Positions 1 through 5,444 of a DNA stretch of 5,444 nt are shown piece after piece. Numbering within the stretch: the first letter of the stretch is position 1; the number at the start of each line of letters is the position of its first letter. Origin of the DNA: an uncultured Bacteroidota bacterium (GTDB taxonomy: Bacteria > Bacteroidota > Bacteroidia > Chitinophagales > Chitinophagaceae); contig CAMLGP010000253.1 in NCBI GenBank assembly GCA_946479535.1, positions 1 to 5,444 of the forward strand, written 5' to 3'. Position numbers and translations under genes: made by a program. Below the pieces are notes generated by a model. That model did not search any database. It was not told the DNA's origin and saw only the letters and a list, made by a program, of their open reading frames with translations.

Positions 1-295
1 GCTTTAATACCGAACCGGCACGCAATACTAGGCTATTAGCTTCGCGACTGATCTGTTGTGCCGGCTCACCAGAAGTAGTGGGCAGCTTTGCGATCAGCTC
101 GTCCAGTTTGCTATCAACCAGGTTCACCGTTACATTGTTCTTCTTCAGCAAATATTCCACGGGTGAATCCTGTTGTTCAAGCAACGCCTTTAATATATGC
201 TCCGTTTCAATGTTCGGATTCTTAGCATTGTAGGCGATTTGCTGTGCCTGCTGAAATGCTTCAGCAGCTTTTATTGTAAAATTTCCTAAGTTCAT
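1..295 (-). CDS. clpB: ATP-dependent disaggregase chaperone ClpB, N-terminal part (cut by window edge)
   Basis: This is the first 98 codons of a minus-strand gene that continues past the left edge. The translation begins MNLGNFTIKAAEAFQQAQQI and continues through IETEHILKALLEQ, a central K-L-D-E-L-I-A-K-L-P segment and SREANSLVLRA. This is the Clp N-terminal repeat domain as found in Bacteroidota ClpB proteins, which start M-N-x-x-N-F-T-I-K. The family works in the cytosol as a hexameric AAA+ machine that pulls polypeptides out of aggregates together with DnaK/DnaJ/GrpE. The N domain helps engage substrate. Neither AAA+ module nor the middle coiled coil is inside the window, so an intact gene cannot be confirmed. 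ClpA or ClpC could share such a domain, but the start and the E-T-E-H-I-L-K-A-L-L pattern fit ClpB best. The ATG is followed at once by family-typical residues, which supports this start. No clear Shine-Dalgarno sequence precedes it. Confidence 0.92.
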   Translation of the reverse strand, partial: MNLGNFTIKAAEAFQQAQQIAYNAKNPNIETEHILKALLEQQDSPVEYLLKKNNVTVNLVDSKLDELIAKLPTTSGEPAQQISREANSLVLRAGSVLK

Positions 296-318
296 GTGGT
301 AATCTGTTATTTAAACTA

Positions 319-351
319 TAATGGTACCGCAAGTTCTATGCTAATATCAAA
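319..351 (-). promoter_or_regulatory. Possible promoter for clpB in the divergent intergenic gap
   Basis: On the minus strand, TTTG at 351-348 is followed after 21 bases by TACCATTA at 326-319. The Bacteroidota primary-sigma consensus is TTTG (or TTG), a 19-21 base spacer, then TAnnTTTG. The upstream box matches fully, while the downstream box matches only in TA and two later bases. The start codon lies about 24 bases downstream, a plausible short leader. The gap of about 100 bases must hold the promoters of both clpB and the divergent serine hydrolase. I found no TAnnTTTG on the plus strand for the latter. This is a weak motif match only. Confidence 0.2.
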
Positions 352-394
352 AACAGCCCCTGTGGCCAAATATTGTGAAACAATGACATATAAA

Positions 395-1429
395 ATGAAG
401 AAGACCTGCATCAAAGTCACCTTTTTCATGAGCTTCCTGCTACTATTTCAGGTGGCTTTTGGGCAGGACTGGAACCAGTTGGACGCAGAGTTAAAGGCCC
501 GGCAGAAGGCCTTGGGAAACAATGTGGTAATGATGGTCTGGAAGAATGATACCATTGCATTCAAAAGGGAACTGGGAGATTTTAACAGCAAGACGCAGGC
601 ACCTATTGCCAGCTGTAGTAAATGGTTGACGGCTGCCCTGGTCATGATGTTTGTAGATGAAGGAAAGATCAGCCTGGATGATAAGGTTAGCAAATACGTT
701 CCCGAACTGGACAAGTACTTTAAGGGCTATATCACTTTCCGGCATTGCCTTGCCCATTTAACCGGTATTGCAGATGAAGGCAAATTCCTGAAGAAATTAT
801 TAGAGCGAAAGAAATTTTCTTCACTGGAAGAAGAAGTGAATTCTTTTGCTGCAAGGGACATCAGGGCTAATACGGGAACCGATTTCTGGTATGGAAATAT
901 TGGATTGAATATTGCAGGACGTGCGCTGGAAGTGATCAGTAAGAAAAGATTTGATGTATTGATCAAACAGAAGCTCTTTAATCCCATGGGCATGCGCCGT
1001 ACCAGTTTCACTACTTTAGATAATAGTGCAGTGAACCCTTCTGGCGGTGCATTGTCAACACCAGATGATTATATGCAGTTCCTGGTGATGTTATTGAACA
1101 AGGGGCAATACAAAGGCAAAAAGATCCTGAGTGAAGAAAGTGTAAATGAGATGATGAAGGTTATGACCAATCCTTCCATGATAAAATATGCCCCTGAAGT
1201 AGCAAAGGGCTACAATTATGCGCTCGGCGCATGGGTGCTGGAAGAGAAAGATGGAAAAGCTACGGCGTTAGCCTGTCCCGGTCTTTTTGGTACCTGGCCC
1301 GTTGTTGATTTCTGTCGAAAATACGTTTCACTGGTATTCGTCAAAAACCTCATTACTGAGGAACGGGCCGAAGTTCAAAAAGAATTGTTGGGCTTTATCA
1401 ACAAAGACATTCAGGCCAACTGTCCCTGA
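395..1429 (+). CDS. Exported serine hydrolase of the beta-lactamase/PBP-like superfamily
   Basis: This is a 344-residue protein of the class C beta-lactamase / D-Ala-D-Ala carboxypeptidase-like fold (beta-lactamase family, Pfam PF00144). It starts MKKTCIKVTFF with a hydrophobic stretch and ends the signal peptide at AFG|Q (cleavage after about residue 23), so it is probably periplasmic. The nucleophile motif S-x-x-K is SCSK at residues 73-76, followed by the usual amphipathic helix and EGKISLDDKVSKYVPEL. HCLAHLTGI at 117-125 matches the family's conserved L-x-H-x-S/T-G-I element. The Y-x-N motif is YGN at 166-168, and SGGALSTPDDY at 216-226 is another family signature. The third motif, normally H-x-G or K-T-G, reads C-P-G at 294-296. 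Members include esterases, amidases and peptidases, and the substrate cannot be told from sequence. An in-frame GTG 33 codons upstream is open but would touch the clpB start and precede the signal peptide, so ATG 395 is preferred. ATG 383 is the only close alternative. No strong Shine-Dalgarno is visible. Confidence 0.9.
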   Translation: MKKTCIKVTFFMSFLLLFQVAFGQDWNQLDAELKARQKALGNNVVMMVWKNDTIAFKRELGDFNSKTQAPIASCSKWLTAALVMMFVDEGKISLDDKVSKYVPELDKYFKGYITFRHCLAHLTGIADEGKFLKKLLERKKFSSLEEEVNSFAARDIRANTGTDFWYGNIGLNIAGRALEVISKKRFDVLIKQKLFNPMGMRRTSFTTLDNSAVNPSGGALSTPDDYMQFLVMLLNKGQYKGKKILSEESVNEMMKVMTNPSMIKYAPEVAKGYNYALGAWVLEEKDGKATALACPGLFGTWPVVDFCRKYVSLVFVKNLITEERAEVQKELLGFINKDIQANCP

Positions 1430-1430
1430 T

Positions 1431-3110
1431 CTACCAGTAAACGATATACAAAGCAGCCAGCACGCCCATTGTCAGCAGCATGCCAACAATAAAACCATTT
1501 GACAGTTTGAACATTCCTGGTTCTATTTTTAAAGCCTTTGGATTGTTCTTTGTTTTTGGATCAACCAATCCAAAGAATATGATCAATGCAAGGCAGATCA
1601 CAAATACAACAGCCATCCTGTTCATGAAGGGCATATCAGGCACTGTATATTTAAATAAAGCTGATAAAGGAATACTTGCCAGTGTTGCGGCCAATGCACC
1701 ATTTGAATTGGCCCGTTTCCAGAAGAATCCCATCAGGAACATGGCAACGATACCCGGTGATATAAATCCGGTGAATTCCTGGATATAAGCAAACCCCTGT
1801 CCCAGGCTTTTTAATGCAGGCGATATAATCAGCGCTATTGCAAATGCTACAATGATCACAATGCGGCCCATGCGCACCACTGTTCTGTCGTCTGCTGTTT
1901 TATTAAAGAAGTTCTTATAAATATCCAGGGAATAAATAGTAGAGATGCTGTTTGCCTTACCAGCCAGAGATGCTACAATTGCTGCAGTAAGTGCTGCAAA
2001 TGCCAGCCCTTTTAGTCCGGGTCCCAACAGATTCAGAAGAATGGAGTAAGCATTATCCGGTTTAATAAATTCCTGTCCCGTTGCCGCATCTATCTGATGC
2101 ATACCCTGTGTTATTTCAGGATGATTAGCTTCTTTAAAGATCACATAACAGGCAATACCCGGCAGTACAACAATAACCGGCATCAACAATTTCAGGAAGC
2201 CTGCAAAGAGTAATCCTTTTCTTGCGGTAGGCAGACTGGCTCCCAGCGCGCGCTGAGTGATATATTGGTTACAACCCCAATAACTAAGGTTGGCGATCCA
2301 TAATCCTCCAATCAATACAGCCAGCCCTGGAAGATCAAACCAGGGGTCTTTTGTTGGAGATAATCCGCCTGCAGGTTCTCCGCTATACACCAGATTCTCT
2401 CCTTTTCGGAAGATCATATGAAAATGATCAGGCGCTTTCTGTTTTAATAATTGCAATCCTTCCCAGGCACCATGACCATCGCCCAGGTTTGTAGATACAA
2501 GTTTCAGTGCAACATAGGTAGTAGCCAATCCACCCAACACCAGGAAGAATACCTGTATTACGTCTGTATAACCGATCACGCGCATACCTCCAAGGGTAAT
2601 AAAGATGGCGAAGATCACAAGGCCCAGCGCACAGGCGAAAAAGGGCGCTCCAAACATATTATGGAGACTCAGTGCGCCGAGATAGATAATGGATGTCAGA
2701 TTTACCAGCACATATAGCAAAAGCCAGAACACGGCCATTATGGTCGCTACCCTTCCATCATATCGCTGCCTGAGGAATTGGGGCATGGTATAGATCTTAT
2801 TCTTCAGGTACATGGGCATGAAGAATACAGCCACTATGATCAGGGTGAGCGCAGCCATCCATTCATAGGAGGCAATGCCCAATCCCAGCTGGAAAGCCTG
2901 ACCACTCATACCAATAAACTGTTCAGCAGAGATGTTAGAGGCAATCAGTGAGGCCCCGATAGCCCACCAGGTCAGGGAACCTTCCGCAAGAAAAAAGTCT
3001 TTGGAATCATTGTGTGTGTTTTTCTTTCGCTGATAGATCCAGTAACCATAAAGCGATACAATGATAAAATAGAGCAGAAAGACAATAATGTCTGGTGTGG
3101 CAAGTTTCAT
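1431..3110 (-). CDS. Sodium/solute symporter (SSS family), vSGLT-like, probable sugar substrate
   Basis: This is a 559-residue inner-membrane protein with about 14 hydrophobic helices, close in length to Vibrio vSGLT (543). It would import a solute, probably a sugar, driven by Na+. It aligns to vSGLT nearly without gaps through ASLIASNISAEQFIGMSG (residues 53-70), IASYEWM (79-85), YTDVIQVFFLVLGG (181-194) and WGCNQYITQR (278-287). Judged against vSGLT numbering recalled from the literature, sugar contacts are kept: N59, Q64, Y82, E83, N274, K307 and Q444 correspond to N64, Q69, Y87, E88, N260, K294 and Q428. The inner gate tyrosine is Y277. Differences are A86 for S91 and, in the Na2 sodium site, A380 for S364, while S381 keeps the S365 position. 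An extra hydrophilic segment lies at about 234-258, before helix 6. The gene converges on the serine hydrolase with one base between stops. It follows the DUF3857 operon on the same strand after 154 bases. Confidence is high for the family and moderate for a sugar substrate. Confidence 0.93.
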   Translation of the reverse strand: MKLATPDIIVFLLYFIIVSLYGYWIYQRKKNTHNDSKDFFLAEGSLTWWAIGASLIASNISAEQFIGMSGQAFQLGLGIASYEWMAALTLIIVAVFFMPMYLKNKIYTMPQFLRQRYDGRVATIMAVFWLLLYVLVNLTSIIYLGALSLHNMFGAPFFACALGLVIFAIFITLGGMRVIGYTDVIQVFFLVLGGLATTYVALKLVSTNLGDGHGAWEGLQLLKQKAPDHFHMIFRKGENLVYSGEPAGGLSPTKDPWFDLPGLAVLIGGLWIANLSYWGCNQYITQRALGASLPTARKGLLFAGFLKLLMPVIVVLPGIACYVIFKEANHPEITQGMHQIDAATGQEFIKPDNAYSILLNLLGPGLKGLAFAALTAAIVASLAGKANSISTIYSLDIYKNFFNKTADDRTVVRMGRIVIIVAFAIALIISPALKSLGQGFAYIQEFTGFISPGIVAMFLMGFFWKRANSNGALAATLASIPLSALFKYTVPDMPFMNRMAVVFVICLALIIFFGLVDPKTKNNPKALKIEPGMFKLSNGFIVGMLLTMGVLAALYIVYW

Positions 3111-3129
3111 TTCGGCTTTTTAAGCGGAA
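3111..3129 (-). promoter_or_regulatory. Imperfect inverted repeat abutting the symporter start codon
   Basis: Read on the plus strand the 19 bases are TTC-G-GCTT-TTT-AAGC-G-GAA: seven paired positions with one G/G mismatch and a three-base loop. The element ends at the base directly before the symporter ATG. In RNA it would place a small, weak hairpin over the ribosome-binding region, or it could be an operator half-site pair. The stem is short and AT-rich, so chance is a real possibility. Confidence 0.25.
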
Positions 3130-3158
3130 AAATTATTGAAATTAATCCGTTTGAAAAA
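3128..3158 (-). promoter_or_regulatory. Possible promoter for the symporter gene
   Basis: On the minus strand, TTTT at 3158-3155 is followed after exactly 19 bases by TAATTTTT at 3135-3128. Against the Bacteroidota consensus TTTG-N19-TAnnTTTG, each box differs only in its final G. Transcription from here would give a very short leader overlapping the inverted repeat before the ATG. The rest of the 154-base gap (3111-3264) shows no gene and no clear GC-rich hairpin with a T-run after the upstream gene, so read-through from the DUF3857 operon remains possible. The region is AT-rich, which makes a chance match easy. Confidence 0.25.
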
Positions 3159-3264
3159 CAGTTTTTTATTCAATTCGTTCAGCTTGCCTTACACGTGGGA
3201 AGATTGTGACAAATTTTGGAACGTCAGGATAAATAGTTGAGACAAATACAAAACTGAACCTGCA

Positions 3265-5184
3265 TCAAAATGCTTTCAGTTGTTCGTTTTTAACCAGCAC
3301 AACCCGGTTACGGTCTGCTTTATACATAGCTTCATAAAACTGGCGAAGGTCCTCATAGCTGTTAGCCGGGAACCGGCCACTAAACCGTTCTATATTGCGA
3401 TAATAATAAAGTTTGTTCCCAGACAGCTTTACTGAACAGCTATATTGGCCATACTGGCTTTTTACAGAAACATCCTTTGGAATGGATTCAGCCTCGTAAC
3501 CTTTAGGCAGTTCAATCTCCACAGTATCTACATCCTGGTATTCCAGGTTAAATACCACATCAAATTTGCGGGTGCTATCCACACTGAATTTTTGGTGCGT
3601 CCTTGTCATTACATTGGGAACTATGAACAACCGTTTGCCAGTTATATTGGCATAATTGCTAACTAATATATCCAGTGACTCATCAATGCTGGGAAGCGCT
3701 GTACGATTTTCCCTGTAATCAAATTTTGATATATCATATGTTGCAAAGTCCAGTTGTTCATGAAGGTATTCCTTAACCTTGTCTTTTGAAACATTATTGA
3801 TCAGCTGGTGCAATTCATCCTGCTGCAATCCGCCATAATTGGTGGTTACGTTAACGGTCAGCGTACCATTATCCTGCAACACAGCTTTTACATTCCTTTT
3901 TTCCAGATTGTCTTTTATTCCATAACGGGGTGTATGTACCAGTTTTCCGCCATTCTCATCAACCAATAACGCAAAACGGTTGCAGGTAAAATCACTCAGA
4001 TATCCTGCAGGGAGGGTTTGACTGGTACATTCCAGCCAGATACTGTCTTTTGGCTGAGGCACACAAAGGATAACATGGTTGAATTGCTGTGAAGGAAAAT
4101 CATCCGTAATATAGCCGGAATTACTTCCAGCCCTGATCAGTGTATAAATTGAAGGGATCCCTGCTTCCTTCAAAAGGCTGTACATATAATTGGTAAGTGC
4201 TTTACAATCACCATAGGCCTTTGTAGCAACATACGTGGCATCAAATGGCTGCCATCCTCCAATCCCTAACTGGATACTGATGTAACGAGTATTCTTTTGA
4301 AGGTATTGATACAGGCGCACGATCTTTTCTTTGGTATCCAACCCATCCGTTAAATCGTGTACAGCTTTCTTTATTTGATCAGGCAACTGATCGCGGTCCT
4401 TCTTCAATGAATAAACAAATTTTCCAAAATCCTGCCAGCTGGTCATATTCCCCTTGTAATCATCTACCTGAAAATCGGTTGGTCCAAAGATCACTACTGT
4501 AGACAGCTCATGCCAGAGAGGAGCATAGGGCTCGCGTATAATAGCCGTCATATTCTTTGCTTCCCAGGTAGAGACTGTATTACTTTTTTCTTTGGTAATT
4601 AAGGGATCTCCTGAATAATGAAAAGCTTTATACCGGAACTTATAATCCGCCGGACTTACTATACTCATTGTGCTGTGCTCAACAGAAAGATTCTCTTTAC
4701 CCTGTGGGGTCCACATTGGAAAGAATAATGTGGATTTAAATTCAATCTCAATCGTATACTCAATGGTGTAGGGATATACCTTATAGTAGAAGTTATGGTG
4801 TTTAATGCGATAATCATCTATGAGGTTGCTGCCGGATACTCCGCTTAAATCTTCAAGGTCTTTGAACTTCATTTTCTTCAATTGCTTTCCCATCATATCG
4901 TACAAATAACCTTCCACAGCCGTTATGGATCGCAGCTTGCTATAGTATTCTTCAAAATCTGCCAAATCATCTCCATTCTCATTGAGTATGGTAATTACAT
5001 AATGATCCTTGTATACCGCGTTTTTTGAACTATTGATCTCCAGCCTTGAATCCTGCTGGCGTATAACCGCATTGGCTCCCTTCAGCAAGGCCGGGGATAT
5101 CTTAAATACGGCAAATTCACCATCACCTGCTGATGCCAGCAGTGCAATAAAAGATGCAATAGCCAGTAGTGTCAGCCTGTACAT
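3265..5184 (-). CDS. Exported DUF3857 / transglutaminase-like domain protein
   Basis: This is a 639-residue protein with a signal peptide (MYRLTLLAIASFIALLASA, likely cleaved after A19), so it should be exported to the periplasm or envelope. Three parts are visible. Residues about 55-225 form a beta-rich DUF3857 domain. Residues about 270-390 form a transglutaminase/cysteine-protease-like core with RYISIQLGIGGWQPFDA leading into YGDCK (nucleophile C327), then FNH (H370) and WLECTSQ. Residues about 425-635 form a C-terminal DUF3858-like region ending with LPKGYEAESIPK and a Y-E-D-L-R-Q-F-Y helix. The third triad position, usually Asp, is Glu (E385). Biochemical roles in this family are poorly known. 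Peptide or protein bond cleavage or cross-linking is possible but not shown. Its ATG lies two bases after the stop of an upstream paralogue, which points to one transcript and translational coupling. The start is supported by the signal peptide directly after it. The gene looks intact. Confidence 0.92.
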   Translation of the reverse strand: MYRLTLLAIASFIALLASAGDGEFAVFKISPALLKGANAVIRQQDSRLEINSSKNAVYKDHYVITILNENGDDLADFEEYYSKLRSITAVEGYLYDMMGKQLKKMKFKDLEDLSGVSGSNLIDDYRIKHHNFYYKVYPYTIEYTIEIEFKSTLFFPMWTPQGKENLSVEHSTMSIVSPADYKFRYKAFHYSGDPLITKEKSNTVSTWEAKNMTAIIREPYAPLWHELSTVVIFGPTDFQVDDYKGNMTSWQDFGKFVYSLKKDRDQLPDQIKKAVHDLTDGLDTKEKIVRLYQYLQKNTRYISIQLGIGGWQPFDATYVATKAYGDCKALTNYMYSLLKEAGIPSIYTLIRAGSNSGYITDDFPSQQFNHVILCVPQPKDSIWLECTSQTLPAGYLSDFTCNRFALLVDENGGKLVHTPRYGIKDNLEKRNVKAVLQDNGTLTVNVTTNYGGLQQDELHQLINNVSKDKVKEYLHEQLDFATYDISKFDYRENRTALPSIDESLDILVSNYANITGKRLFIVPNVMTRTHQKFSVDSTRKFDVVFNLEYQDVDTVEIELPKGYEAESIPKDVSVKSQYGQYSCSVKLSGNKLYYYRNIERFSGRFPANSYEDLRQFYEAMYKADRNRVVLVKNEQLKAF

Positions 5185-5186
5185 AA

Positions 5187-5444
5187 TCAGGGTTTCTTTT
5201 TAAAAACGATCTGTTCGTTATGTTTTTTCACCACGTAATTGAAAAATTCTCTCAGCATTTCATATTCTTCCGGAAGAAAGTATGTACGCGTGATCCGCAG
5301 GCGTGATCGCATGGAGATGATACCATTTGATTCCGAAATGCGGTATTCAAACACTCCATCATTATCCTCATTCAATTTGAGCATCAGCTGCTTTGGCAAC
5401 TCATCCACAACGTAACCTTTCGGCACATCCAGGCGTAATAAATA
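5187..5444 (-). CDS. DUF3857-family protein, C-terminal end only (cut by window edge)
   Basis: These are the last 85 codons of a minus-strand gene. The frame stays open to the right edge and begins YLLRLDVPKGYVVDELPK. It is homologous to the C-terminus of the next gene downstream: VPKGYVVDELPK matches LPKGYEAESIPK, and LPEEYEMLREFFNYVVKKHNEQIVFKK matches NSYEDLRQFYEAMYKADRNRVVLVKN in the same order and spacing. It therefore belongs to the same DUF3857/DUF3858-type family. Whether it has a signal peptide or an active transglutaminase core cannot be seen. In-frame GTG 5426 could be mistaken for a start, but homology continues upstream of it, so it is an internal valine codon. The stop lies two bases before the next ATG, so the two genes are very likely co-transcribed tandem duplicates. 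Confidence 0.85.
   Translation of the reverse strand, partial: YLLRLDVPKGYVVDELPKQLMLKLNEDNDGVFEYRISESNGIISMRSRLRITRTYFLPEEYEMLREFFNYVVKKHNEQIVFKKKP

Noticed and set aside
296..394. Upstream in-frame extension of the serine hydrolase from GTG 296
   Set aside because: It would begin at the base next to the clpB start codon and place 33 ordinary residues before a clear signal peptide. ATG 395 gives a proper export signal.
448..1011. Three overlapping minus-strand open frames within the serine hydrolase
   Set aside because: They are antisense to conserved coding sequence carrying the SxxK and YxN motifs. No independent homology is apparent.
1480..1788. Open plus-strand frame of about 100 codons opposite the symporter
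   Set aside because: It lies fully antisense to a well-supported membrane protein gene, and its residues show no domain or signal of their own.
3126..3150. Possible terminator stem CGGA...TCCG in the gap after the DUF3857 gene
   Set aside because: The stem is four base pairs around a long AT-rich loop with a mismatch next to it and no following T-run in the right place.
3012..3209. Short plus-strand frame crossing the symporter start and the upstream gap
   Set aside because: It is antisense to the symporter N-terminus over half its length, and the remainder is AT-rich non-coding sequence with no recognisable protein features.
404..3269. A 12-base match (ACCTGCATCAAA) near 404 and again near 3259
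   Set aside because: About one such match is expected by chance in a window this size, and the contexts are unrelated.
5187..5426. Treating the right-edge frame as a complete 79-residue gene from GTG 5426
   Set aside because: The frame is open to the window edge, and the residues before the GTG continue the family match (R-L-D-V-P-K-G-Y), so it is the end of a longer gene.
1..5444. CRISPR array, tRNA, rRNA, insertion sequence or phage element
   Set aside because: I saw no spaced direct repeats, cloverleaf-like segments, transposase motifs or terminal inverted repeats on reading both strands.

Overview
The window looks like a chromosomal stretch from a member of the Bacteroidota, most likely near Chitinophagaceae. 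This is inferred from protein style and not from a marker gene. Three things point that way: envelope proteins whose signal peptides end in short A-x-G or A-S-A cleavage sites, a DUF3857/transglutaminase protein of the type common in that phylum, and start codons without a clear Shine-Dalgarno sequence. Base composition looks moderate and even throughout. I see no sign of mobile DNA.

Layout from left to right. The left edge holds the first 98 codons of clpB (disaggregase chaperone) on the minus strand. Across a gap of about 100 bases, a secreted serine hydrolase of the beta-lactamase/PBP-like superfamily runs divergently on the plus strand. Its stop codon lies one base from the stop codon of a convergent minus-strand gene for a 14-helix sodium/solute symporter. 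The symporter closely resembles the Vibrio sugar transporter vSGLT. A 154-base gap lies upstream of the symporter. Then comes an intact minus-strand gene for an exported DUF3857/transglutaminase protein of 639 residues. Two bases upstream of it ends a second minus-strand gene, cut by the right edge, whose visible 85 residues are homologous to the C-terminus of its neighbour.

The two DUF3857-type genes almost certainly form an operon of tandem paralogues. The symporter follows on the same strand but has enough upstream space for its own promoter. The serine hydrolase, the DUF3857 proteins and the symporter all belong to the cell envelope or periplasm, but nothing in the sequence ties them into one pathway. 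clpB is an unrelated housekeeping gene.

I found no evidence for a new multi-gene system, CRISPR array, RNA gene, insertion sequence or phage element. The points most worth a second look are altered active-site or ligand residues in three of the proteins, the tandem DUF3857 pair, and the one-base convergent junction.
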